The position numbers and the translations under genes are program-made. This document shows positions 6,152-13,309 of a DNA stretch of 14,423 nucleotides, piece after piece (position 1 is the first letter of the stretch; every line of letters starts with the position of its first letter). The notes beneath the pieces are model-generated. The model did no database searches. It was not told the DNA's origin and saw only the letters and a program-made list of their open reading frames with translations. The DNA comes from PALSA-926 sp964476835 (GTDB lineage Bacteria; Pseudomonadota; Alphaproteobacteria; Micavibrionales; UBA2020), in NCBI GenBank assembly GCA_964476835.1, contig CAYZCE010000034.1:1-14423 (forward strand). Direction: 5' to 3'.

Positions 6152-9100
6152 ATGACGATCGCAGGACTCAAGAAAAAGCTCGCCATTACCACGGCGCTGG
6201 CCGCCGTGTTCGCCGGCGCCTATAGCCGGCGCGCCTATGCCGACTGCCTGCAGGTCGGCGTCACCGACAATTATCTTTGCAGCGGCGCTTCGGGCGCGTC
6301 GCCGATGGTGCACAACAACACCAATGCCTATACCGACAACACCTTCAGCATCAGCGAGGCCTCCGGCAATGGCATCCAGATCGTCGGCCAGGGCGCGCAG
6401 AGCTTCACCGACACGTATGGCTCCGACATCCAGGTCAGCAACGGCCTCGGCATCTACATCTACGTGACGGGCGACAGCGGGCCGACGCAAGGCTCGGCCA
6501 CAGTGGTGAGCAACAGCGTGCTGCACGACAGCGGCATCTACCTGCACAACACCGGCCATGGCGCGACGTCGATCGACTTCGACGGCAACATCGACATGCC
6601 GCTCAACTACAACGCCATCGGCGTCCTGTCGCAGGGCAACGGCGTCTACATCCACGTGGACGAGGACGCCAGCGTCAAGGCCTACCGCGGTTCCGCCGTC
6701 GTCATCAACAACAGCGGCACCGGCGATGCCTTGGTGGTCTTCGAAGGCTACGGATATTCCAAGAAGCATCGCGGCATCGAGGTCGCCAACTGGGGCGTCT
6801 ATTCGACCGACCTGACCATCCATACGGTCGAGGGTAGCGACGTCGTCACGCTCGAGGATAACGCGATCGACACGCTCAACTTCGGCACCGGCGCGACCTA
6901 TATCGACGTCGAAGGCGACGTGAGCGCGGCCGGCGGCCACGGCATCAATGCGCGCAACCTCTATCACTACGACGGCCTCGGCGGGGAGATCGCCGGCACC
7001 GCGACCGACCTTACCGTCGTCACCGGAAAGTACAGCACGATCACCTCCGACCGCGACGGCATCTATGCGAAGAACTGGGGCGTCGGCGCGACGTCGGTGA
7101 CGGTGAGCGGCCATATCTACAGCACGCAGGACGGCGTCGTCGCAGGGAACGGCGGCACTTTGCCGGACTTCTCGCAACTCAAGACCGGCACCGACGTGGC
7201 GGTGGACGTGACGGCAAGCGGCTACGTCTATTCGCAGTCCGGCAACGGCGTGTCGGCGATCAACTGGGGCAGCGGCACAACCAAGGTGTCGGTCGAAGGC
7301 ACGGTGATCGGCACCCAGAACGGCCTCGTCGTCGCAGGTTTCGGTTATGGCGGCGATACGACGATTACCGTCGCGCAGGGCGGCAGCGTCAGCGGCAGCC
7401 ACTACGGGATCCAGGCCGGCAGCTCGCATGCCTCGATCCAGGCCACGATCGACGGCGCCGTGTCGGGCGATGATGTCGGCATTTTTGCCGTGGCATCCCA
7501 GGGCGACCTTACGCTCGAGACGGGCAAGTACAGCAGCATCACTTCCGCCGACATGGGCGTCTATGTCAGGGGTTCGCAGGCCGGCGCACTTTCCGTCACG
7601 ATCGACGGCGATGTCAGTGGCGTCACCGGCATCTACGCGCACAGCTACGGCGATGCCGCGGTCGAGATATCCGACGACGGCTATGTCTTGGCGACGGGCA
7701 TCGGCATCAATTCCGCCGTTTCCTGGGACAGCGGCCCCGATACGCCTGTGCAATCCGTCACCGTCAAGGGCGCGATTTCCGCGCAGCTTGCCGGCATTTA
7801 TGCGCAAAGCTATGGCGCCGCCCTGACGATCGAGACGGGCAAGAGTAGCTCCATCACCTCCGACAACAACATCGGCATCGATGTCAAAAGTTCCGGCGCG
7901 GCGTCCGGCCCTGCCGGCAGCGTGCAGATGGCGCTCGACGGCATCATCCAGGCGAAAGGCGCGGGCCTGCGCCTGCGGCAGGATTACCATTACGCCGGCG
8001 GCGACATCACGATCGTGACATATGACGACAGCCAGGTCACCTCGTCGGACGACCGCGGCATCGCGGTTTACAACGGCGCGACGGGTTCGGCGTCGATCAC
8101 GGTCGGCGGCGACGTCAAGGCGCAGCTGCAGGGCGTTTATGCGATCAATGGCCACTACCTGAGCGGCACGGTTTATGGCGGCGGCACGGACCTGACCGTC
8201 GACACGTCGAAGGGCAGTTCCGTCGTCTCCTACGCCAGCGACGGCATCGCCGCGCTCAACAACGGCACGGGCACGCTGTCGATGAACATCCTCGGCGCCG
8301 TGACCGGCGCGGGCAACGGCATCGTCGCGCACAACTATGCCTACGGCGACAACATGATCATCGCGACGGGAGCGGGCAGCGTCGTTTCCACCTCCGGTTC
8401 CGACGGCGGCATGTTCCTCACCAACGAGGGCCTTGGGTACGCCAATGTCACCATCGCCGGCAAGGTGTACGGCTATTCGGCAGGCGCGGGCATCCGGGGC
8501 CTTGGCACCGCGACCGACCTGACTGTTGCGACCGAAGAAGGCAGCCTGGTCTCGGCGACGGATGCGGGCGGCGTCGGCCTTATCGTGCTCAACGGCGGCA
8601 CAGGCGCGACGACGGTGACCGTCGATGGCGACGTCGACGCCGACAGCACCGGCGTGCAGGTCTACAACACCGCAGCCGCCGCCGACCTCATCATAGAAAC
8701 AGGCACCAAGAGCGCCATCACTTCCGCGACCGGCTACGGCATCGCCGCGACGCAGGCCGGCACGGGCAAGATGTCGGTCACGCTGGCGGGAAGCCTCATC
8801 GGCTACAGCGGCATTTCAGACAACATCTATGCCGGAGGCACCGGCGACCTGACCGTCAAGACGGAAGAGGGCAGCTATATCAAGGCCGATCACATCGGCA
8901 TCCATGCCGGCAACGTCGGCGCGGGCACGACCCACATCACCGTCAACGGCACGATCCACGCGTCGGGCTTTGCGGCGGTTCTCTCTTATAACAGCAACGC
9001 TTATCTGGCGCCCGACACCGACCTGACGATCGATACCGGCGCCAAGAGCCTCATCCTCTCCTATAACGGCGACGGCATCAATGCAGCCAACACGGGCCTC

Positions 9101-11173
9101 GGCGCATTGACGGTGACGGTCGACGGCGAGATTTCCGCCGAGGGTGCAGGCGTACGGGTGCTCAACAGCAGTGCGACCGACACGACGGTAAGCGTGAGCG
9201 GCACGATCTACGGCTACAATGCAGGCGTGTTTGCGCGCAATGACGGCGGCGGCAAACTGACGGTCGCCGCGCTTAAGGGCGCGGACATCACGGGCGGCGA
9301 TATCGGCGACGGCATTGTGGTCAAGTCTTCCGGCGCGAATCCCTTCAAGATTACGGTGGCAAGCGGCGCGACGGTCGCGGGCGGCGCTTCGGCAATCCGG
9401 GTGACCGGCGCAAGCACCGGCGGCGGCGAGATCGACACCAGCGGCGACATCGAGGCCGGCCTCAGCGGCATCGCGGTTTATTTCGACGACATGTACGACG
9501 ATGTCGCGCTCAATATCTCGGGCGGCCACATCGTCGGCGACGTCATCAGCAACCACGCGTCTTCCAAAGTCGCGGGCGTGTCCTCGACTGTCAATATCCT
9601 CGGCACCTTCACGTCGGAAGGCGATTTCGACGTCTCCGACTTCAATGTTGCCAAGGGCGCGGTCTTCACGCTCGGAACGGGCTTCACGGTTGCGGCGGAA
9701 GTTGACCCGATCGACGTTGACGGCACCTTCGAGATGCCGGATACCTCGGCCGTCACCGGCGACATGAAGGTCAATGCCGGCGGCGTCCTCGATATCCAAG
9801 ACAGCGCGACGGTGAACGGCGCGCTCAAGAACGACGGCAAGGTCGTCATCCCCGTCGGCGGCACGCTAACCATCGACACGATGCAAGCGGGCACGGGCGA
9901 ATTGAGCCTCGGCGTGCTCTCCGCCGCGCAGCACGCGATGCTGAACATCACGTCGGGCGGCGCGGATGTCACGGGGCAGGACATCAAGGTCCTGGTGGAT
10001 GCGAACCAGACGCTGGCGGCGGGCGACCTGATCCAGATCGCGCACGGCGCGGCGGCTTCGGCCGGCACGACGCCGGGCGGCACGCTGGTGCACGATGATT
10101 CCTTCTTCTGGGACTTCAGGATGCTCGGCGGTTCCGACGTGGCGGATCCCGACGACATTTATTTGCAAGTCGAAGTGTCGAAGCCGGGCGGCGACGGCCC
10201 TTCCTCGCCGGTCGCAGGCGCGCTGGCCATGGCGACGCTGACGATGGCGGACACCACGATGGATTTGACCAGCGGGCGGCTGTCCGACCTGCGGCAGGAT
10301 GATGCGAGCGGCGTGTCGGCAGGTAACATGGGCGCGGGTTCGCGCGTATGGACGCAGGCGCTCGGCCAATATATTCACCAAGACGGGCGCGACGGCACCG
10401 CCGGCTATTCCGCGCGCCTTGTCGGCGGCACCTTCGGCGCGGATACCGACAAGTATTTCCGCAACGGTGTCACCGGCATGGCGTTCTCTTACGGCCGCAC
10501 GCATATCGACGGGCGTGATGCGTTGAAGTCGGATGCCGACGTCGACTCGTACCAACTGAGCCTCTACGGCGATTATAACTGGCCGCAAGGCTGGTATGTC
10601 GCGGGGCAAGGCGCTTATGCCTATAACGCCAACACAACTGTGCGCCACAATGCGGGCGGCGCGGGCATCAACGCCTATGGCGAGTTCGATGCGCAGCAAC
10701 TGGCGGCGCGTGCCGAGTTCGGCCGCAGCTATCATGGCCGGGGCCTGTTCTTCACGCCGTTTGCGGTCGCCGACTGGGCGTATTACACCGCGAACGGCTA
10801 CACGGAAACCGGCGCGGGCATCGCCGACCTGCGCGCGGATGAGGCGAATATGACGCAGGCCGACCTCGGCCTCGGCGCCAAGCTGGGCAAGACGCTGCGT
10901 TATGCCAACGGCGGCGTGCTGCAGCCTGAGGTGCATGCCGTCTATCGCCGCGACCTGACGGGCGACAATATCTCGACGAGCGAGGCCTATGCCGCGGGCG
11001 GCCCCAACTTCGTCATCAAAGGCCCCGATCCCGCGCGCGACCGCCTCACTCTGGGCGGGCAGGTCAGGTACTTCAATACGGCAGGGCTGGAACTGACGGC
11101 CGCCTATGACGCCGAGGTGAAGGAAGATTACATCTCCCACACCGGGCTGCTGCGCGCAGGCTTGCGGTTCTAA
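6152..11173 (+). CDS. Classical (type Va) autotransporter, repeat-rich passenger
   Basis: This encodes a 1673-residue surface or secreted protein. Residues 1-30 are a signal peptide: KKK, a hydrophobic stretch, then cleavage after AYA. The arginine pair (SRR) close to the cleavage site is unusual. Residues 31 to about 1380 are the passenger, rich in Gly, Ser, Thr, Asp and Val, with repeats from about residue 220 to 1100. A non-repeat stretch follows (about 1100-1370) that may be the autochaperone-like stem. From Gly1396 (GSRVWTQALGQYIHQDGR) comes the beta-barrel of about 278 residues, ending LLRAGLRF with the terminal Phe recognised by the BAM complex. The only cysteines are Cys32 and Cys43 at the mature N-terminus. 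I see no protease or lipase motif, so adhesion or another structural role is more likely. The ATG at 6152 has only a poor GGCGG ribosome-binding site, but an in-frame stop at 6134 excludes an earlier start. The stop overlaps the convergent hydrolase gene by four bases. Confidence 0.93.
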   Translation: MTIAGLKKKLAITTALAAVFAGAYSRRAYADCLQVGVTDNYLCSGASGASPMVHNNTNAYTDNTFSISEASGNGIQIVGQGAQSFTDTYGSDIQVSNGLGIYIYVTGDSGPTQGSATVVSNSVLHDSGIYLHNTGHGATSIDFDGNIDMPLNYNAIGVLSQGNGVYIHVDEDASVKAYRGSAVVINNSGTGDALVVFEGYGYSKKHRGIEVANWGVYSTDLTIHTVEGSDVVTLEDNAIDTLNFGTGATYIDVEGDVSAAGGHGINARNLYHYDGLGGEIAGTATDLTVVTGKYSTITSDRDGIYAKNWGVGATSVTVSGHIYSTQDGVVAGNGGTLPDFSQLKTGTDVAVDVTASGYVYSQSGNGVSAINWGSGTTKVSVEGTVIGTQNGLVVAGFGYGGDTTITVAQGGSVSGSHYGIQAGSSHASIQATIDGAVSGDDVGIFAVASQGDLTLETGKYSSITSADMGVYVRGSQAGALSVTIDGDVSGVTGIYAHSYGDAAVEISDDGYVLATGIGINSAVSWDSGPDTPVQSVTVKGAISAQLAGIYAQSYGAALTIETGKSSSITSDNNIGIDVKSSGAASGPAGSVQMALDGIIQAKGAGLRLRQDYHYAGGDITIVTYDDSQVTSSDDRGIAVYNGATGSASITVGGDVKAQLQGVYAINGHYLSGTVYGGGTDLTVDTSKGSSVVSYASDGIAALNNGTGTLSMNILGAVTGAGNGIVAHNYAYGDNMIIATGAGSVVSTSGSDGGMFLTNEGLGYANVTIAGKVYGYSAGAGIRGLGTATDLTVATEEGSLVSATDAGGVGLIVLNGGTGATTVTVDGDVDADSTGVQVYNTAAAADLIIETGTKSAITSATGYGIAATQAGTGKMSVTLAGSLIGYSGISDNIYAGGTGDLTVKTEEGSYIKADHIGIHAGNVGAGTTHITVNGTIHASGFAAVLSYNSNAYLAPDTDLTIDTGAKSLILSYNGDGINAANTGLGALTVTVDGEISAEGAGVRVLNSSATDTTVSVSGTIYGYNAGVFARNDGGGKLTVAALKGADITGGDIGDGIVVKSSGANPFKITVASGATVAGGASAIRVTGASTGGGEIDTSGDIEAGLSGIAVYFDDMYDDVALNISGGHIVGDVISNHASSKVAGVSSTVNILGTFTSEGDFDVSDFNVAKGAVFTLGTGFTVAAEVDPIDVDGTFEMPDTSAVTGDMKVNAGGVLDIQDSATVNGALKNDGKVVIPVGGTLTIDTMQAGTGELSLGVLSAAQHAMLNITSGGADVTGQDIKVLVDANQTLAAGDLIQIAHGAAASAGTTPGGTLVHDDSFFWDFRMLGGSDVADPDDIYLQVEVSKPGGDGPSSPVAGALAMATLTMADTTMDLTSGRLSDLRQDDASGVSAGNMGAGSRVWTQALGQYIHQDGRDGTAGYSARLVGGTFGADTDKYFRNGVTGMAFSYGRTHIDGRDALKSDADVDSYQLSLYGDYNWPQGWYVAGQGAYAYNANTTVRHNAGGAGINAYGEFDAQQLAARAEFGRSYHGRGLFFTPFAVADWAYYTANGYTETGAGIADLRADEANMTQADLGLGAKLGKTLRYANGGVLQPEVHAVYRRDLTGDNISTSEAYAAGGPNFVIKGPDPARDRLTLGGQVRYFNTAGLELTAAYDAEVKEDYISHTGLLRAGLRF
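6809..9480 (+). repeat. Degenerate tandem protein repeats of the passenger
   Basis: About 12 to 14 diverged units of roughly 50-65 residues follow each other. A typical unit begins DLT-[VIL]-x-T-G-x-x-S-x-[IV]-T-S, continues as GI-x-x-x-N-x-G-x-G, then x-V-T-V-x-G-x-[VI], and closes with G-[IV]-x-A-x-N. Clear unit starts are near 6809, 7007, 7505, 7820, 8002, 8190, 8516, 8685, 8847, 9020 and 9256; several units lose the opening motif. Similar DLTV...GTGAL...GDGIYA units are known to me in large autotransporters of alphaproteobacteria such as Bradyrhizobium. The alternating pattern and length suit two or so coils of a right-handed beta-helix per unit. At DNA level the copies are well diverged, so they are old rather than recently amplified. 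Confidence 0.8.
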
Positions 11174-11928
11174 TTCTTTAAACGGTCGATGAGCGTGTCG
11201 GCGATGAAGGCGGCGTCTTCATCGTTCTTTTCCAGCAGGTGCGTGCAGGCATCGCTCAGCCAGATCAGTTCCTTGTCGCCGGACGCGCGCTCAAAGATGG
11301 TGCGCGCGTTGTCGCTGGAGACGATCTCGTCGTTCGGCGCCTGGAAGACCAGAAGCTTCTTGTCCCATTTGGCCGTTTCGGATGCGATGTCATGGCCGCG
11401 CATGTCGTCGCCGAAGCTGGCATGCACCATCACCTTGCGCCCGGCGATGGTCAGTTCGGCCATCTCGCCCTTCAGCTCGATCTGCTTGTTCTTGTGGAAC
11501 TTGTCGAGCGTATAGAGCGGGTCGCGCGGCGAGCCGAGCGTGGCGAGAATCTTGAGCGACGGGATGCCGTGCGCGGCGGCCAGCGCGGCGGTGCCGCTGA
11601 TGCTGTGGCCGAGCAGGAAGTCGGGCGCGTGGTGCGCATCGGCCAGCGACTTGCACGCGGCGGCGATGTCGGCGACGCGCGTGGTGAAGTTGGTGTACGC
11701 GAAATCGCCCTCGCTGTCGCCGAGGCCGGTCATGTTGAAGCGCAGCACGGCGACGTCGCGGTCGGCCAGCGCGCGGCAGATCTTGAAGGCGGCGTGCGCT
11801 TCCTTGGTGCAGGTGAAGCAGGGCGCGAAGACGCCCCAGAACTTCGGCGTGTCTTCCGGCCTGTCGATCAGGCCTGCGAGCTTCTGCCCGCGGCCGTTGT
11901 CGAAACTGAATTTGACGGTGGTTCTCAT
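11170..11928 (-). CDS. Alpha/beta hydrolase, OsmC-fusion-type hydrolase domain
   Basis: A 252-residue soluble alpha/beta hydrolase. The nucleophile elbow is GHSISG with Ser109; likely partners are Asp200 (QAPNDEIVSS) and His230 (DACTHLLE). The stretch FTCTKEAHAAFKICRAL, then AVLRFNMTGLGDSEGDFAYT, resembles the hydrolase half of proteins in which this fold is fused to an OsmC peroxidase-like domain. Here there is no OsmC part: the protein ends RLKN and the next gene follows at once. Substrate is unknown; an acyl ester or peptide is possible. The ATG at 11926-11928 (MRTTVKFSFD) is chosen because the same frame further upstream crosses a strong terminator and the end of the neighbouring gene. 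No ribosome-binding site is evident. A TATAAT sits only six bases before the ATG. Its stop shares bases with the autotransporter stop. Confidence 0.88.
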   Translation of the reverse strand: MRTTVKFSFDNGRGQKLAGLIDRPEDTPKFWGVFAPCFTCTKEAHAAFKICRALADRDVAVLRFNMTGLGDSEGDFAYTNFTTRVADIAAACKSLADAHHAPDFLLGHSISGTAALAAAHGIPSLKILATLGSPRDPLYTLDKFHKNKQIELKGEMAELTIAGRKVMVHASFGDDMRGHDIASETAKWDKKLLVFQAPNDEIVSSDNARTIFERASGDKELIWLSDACTHLLEKNDEDAAFIADTLIDRLKN

Positions 11929-11934
11929 GTTTTC

Positions 11935-11940
11935 ATTATA
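11935..11940 (-). promoter_or_regulatory. Perfect -10 hexamer just before hydrolase start
   Basis: Read on the minus strand, TATAAT lies six bases upstream of the ATG at 11928. A transcript started at the normal distance would begin at or next to the ATG and be leaderless. No good -35 is visible; the expected position falls in the T-run of the terminator. The match could be chance. Confidence 0.3.
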
Positions 11941-11959
11941 CGCCTGCGCCTGCAAAAGA

Positions 11960-11990
11960 AAAAGCCGCGACGGATACCGTCGCGGCTTTT
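11960..11990 (-). terminator. Rho-independent terminator after the Ala/Pro-rich gene
   Basis: A perfect 14-base stem (AAAAGCCGCGACGG and its complement) closes on a three-base loop (ATA at 11974-11976). On the minus strand it ends in TTTTTCTTTT, which is strong. It lies about 18 bases past the stop at 12008, so it ends that gene and isolates the hydrolase gene downstream. The stem is symmetric, but there is no + strand gene for it to serve. Confidence 0.9.
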
Positions 11991-12007
11991 CTTGAGAGGC
12001 AGAGAGC

Positions 12008-12634
12008 TTACTGCGCCGGAGCTGCGTCGGGAGCAGGAGCAACCGGTGCCGCATCGGCAGGCGCGGTCGGCGCTGCGACGTCGGGCAGGGCGGGAGCGGC
12101 AGGCGCTGCATCGGCAGCAGGTGCAACCGGTGCGGTCGCATCAGCGGCGGGAGCCGCAGCAGGCGCTGCAGCAGCCGGAGCGGGATCAGCAGCAGGAGCG
12201 GCTTCAACCGGCTTCGGCTTCTTGACTTCGTACTTCGCCTTGATCAGCATTTGCTTGTCGAGCGAGAGGCCCTTGAACCAGTCGACAGCTTCCTGCGAGA
12301 GGGCAGCTTGTTCTTCCGGCGACTTCTTGGCCTTCTTGTGGGCGGCCTTCTTCTTCACAACCTTGGCAGGCGCCTTTGCGGGCGCTGCAGCTTCAGGAGC
12401 GGCAGGCGCAGCGGTGGCAGCAGCAGCTGCTGCATCGGAAGAGAGGGCGGCTTCAGGCGATGCGGTCGCAGGAGCGGCCGTGCCCGATGCTGCGGCAGCA
12501 GCGTCGGAAGCGGTGCCGGTCGCGGTGACGCCGGTTGCGGGATAGCCGGCGGGCGGCACGTCTTGCGCGTGCGCGGTCGTGCTGACGAGAGCCAGCAGGG
12601 AGAGAGCGAAGAGGGGGGATTTCCAGGCGGACAT
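12008..12634 (-). CDS. Exported Ala/Pro-rich protein with Lys-rich core
   Basis: A 208-residue protein I cannot assign to a family. Residues 1-23 are a clear signal peptide (MSAWKSPLFALSLLALVSTTAHA, cut before Gln24), so it should reach the periplasm or beyond. There is no lipobox Cys. The mature part has three zones: an Ala/Thr/Ser/Pro-rich segment (24 to about 90), a charged core (about 91-145) with KKKAAHKKAKKSPEEQ followed by a possible small helical unit SQEAVDWFKGLSLDKQMLIK, and a long Ala/Pro tail without charge except Asp to the end. Such tails are usually disordered and may span the periplasm or cell wall. A GGAG ribosome-binding site lies ten bases before the ATG at 12632-12634. The gene stands alone between its own promoter region and a strong terminator. 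Function is unknown; a structural or envelope-linking role is a guess. Confidence 0.8.
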   Translation of the reverse strand: MSAWKSPLFALSLLALVSTTAHAQDVPPAGYPATGVTATGTASDAAAAASGTAAPATASPEAALSSDAAAAAATAAPAAPEAAAPAKAPAKVVKKKAAHKKAKKSPEEQAALSQEAVDWFKGLSLDKQMLIKAKYEVKKPKPVEAAPAADPAPAAAAPAAAPAADATAPVAPAADAAPAAPALPDVAAPTAPADAAPVAPAPDAAPAQ

Positions 12635-12667
12635 GGTGCGATTACTCCAGTTGTGTTTTGTGGCGCT

Positions 12668-12673
12668 ACTATA
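12668..12673 (-). promoter_or_regulatory. Candidate -10 for the Ala/Pro-rich protein gene
   Basis: TATAGT on the minus strand lies about 33 bases upstream of the ATG, at a suitable distance for a short leader carrying the GGAG site. The -35 region is weak. It sits in the 208-base gap shared with mscL, which is markedly more AT-rich than the genes around it. Confidence 0.35.
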
Positions 12674-12773
12674 AAAAGTCGAAATAGCTGCCGGACATTA
12701 TCTACCGATTACCGCAAAGGATAAAGAGGAAAGAATCCCGTACAGCTTTAACTTATGAAAACCCGAATGGGCA

Positions 12774-12803
12774 TTGACATAAATTCAATAGGTTTGATAG
12801 GCT
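12774..12803 (+). promoter_or_regulatory. Candidate mscL promoter
   Basis: A perfect TTGACA (-35) lies at 12774-12779. The best -10 at a usable distance is TAGGCT (12798-12803, 18-base spacing), which keeps the key T, A and final T but is otherwise poor. The predicted leader is about 33 bases and holds the AAGGA site at 12830-12834, eight bases before the mscL ATG. Confidence 0.4.
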
Positions 12804-12842
12804 TTTCAATCGCTCAGCAGCCAACAAAAAAGGAATAAGGAT

Positions 12843-13259
12843 ATGCTTAAGGACTTCAAGACGTTCATCATGCGCGGCAACGTGGTCGACCTCGCGATCG
12901 GCGTCATCATCGGCGCGTCGTTCAGCAAGATCGTCTCGTCGCTGGTCGACGACATCATCATGCCGCCGATCGGCCTGCTGGTCGGCAAGGTGGATTTCAG
13001 CAACTTCTTCATCCCGCTGTCGCTGACCGACCAGAAGTTCACCAGCATCGCCGCGGCCAAGGCGGCGGGCGTCGTCACGTGGAATCTCGGCATGTTCGCC
13101 AACACGCTGATCCAGTTTTTGCTGATCGCCTTCTCGGTGTTCTTCTTCGTCGTCAAGCCGATCAACAAGCTGAAGAAGAAGGAAGAGGCCGCACCGGGCG
13201 CGCCCGCGCGCCAGGAAGTGCTGCTCGAGGAAATCCGCGACCTGCTGAAAAAGAAGTAA
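12843..13259 (+). CDS. mscL: Large-conductance mechanosensitive channel
   Basis: A 138-residue protein of standard MscL length. The channel opens under high membrane tension and releases small solutes during sudden osmotic downshock; it works as a homopentamer in the inner membrane. The N-terminal amphipathic helix MLKDFKTFIMRGNVVDLAIG leads into TM1 (about 15-43, with GVIIGASFSKIVSSLVDDII as the pore-lining part). The periplasmic loop is about residues 45-78, TM2 about 79-103 (NTLIQFLLIAFSVFFFVVKP), and a charged C-terminal helix ends EEIRDLLKKK. The start is set by the AAGGA site eight bases upstream and by the conserved N-terminus. It is a single-gene unit ending in a bidirectional hairpin shared with rimO. 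Confidence 0.98.
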   Translation: MLKDFKTFIMRGNVVDLAIGVIIGASFSKIVSSLVDDIIMPPIGLLVGKVDFSNFFIPLSLTDQKFTSIAAAKAAGVVTWNLGMFANTLIQFLLIAFSVFFFVVKPINKLKKKEEAAPGAPARQEVLLEEIRDLLKKK

Positions 13260-13271
13260 GCGCGCGATTGC

Positions 13272-13308
13272 AAAAAAACGGCGGCTCCGAAAGGGCCGCT
13301 GTTTTTTT
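13272..13308. terminator. Bidirectional terminator between mscL and rimO
   Basis: Seven A (13272-13278), then CGGCGGCTC, a five-base loop, GGGCCGCTG, and seven T (13302-13308). All 16 stem positions pair, two of them as G-T. It has a T-run on either strand, so it can end mscL on the plus strand and rimO on the minus strand. It begins 12 bases after the mscL stop and abuts the rimO stop at 13310. Confidence 0.92.
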
Positions 13309-13309
13309 G

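Noticed and set aside
6125..8332. 735-codon open frame on the minus strand, antisense to the autotransporter passenger
   Set aside because: It is rich in Arg, Ala, Asp and Val without recognisable domains and follows the repeat codon pattern of the gene opposite. GC-rich repeat genes commonly leave such an antisense frame open by lacking the codons that would create stops.
6809..9480. CRISPR or DNA tandem repeat array
   Set aside because: The repetition is in the protein and is diverged at DNA level; there are no identical short repeats with unique spacers.
8816..11140. Further long minus-strand frames (8816-9799 and 9866-11140) antisense to the autotransporter
   Set aside because: Same composition and same explanation; no ribosome-binding site or domain, and the plus-strand protein here includes a clear beta-barrel.
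11929..12207. Upstream extension of the hydrolase by 93 codons
   Set aside because: It runs through a perfect-stem terminator and the end of the Ala/Pro-rich gene, and its Leu/Pro/Arg-rich sequence looks like an out-of-frame read of that gene.
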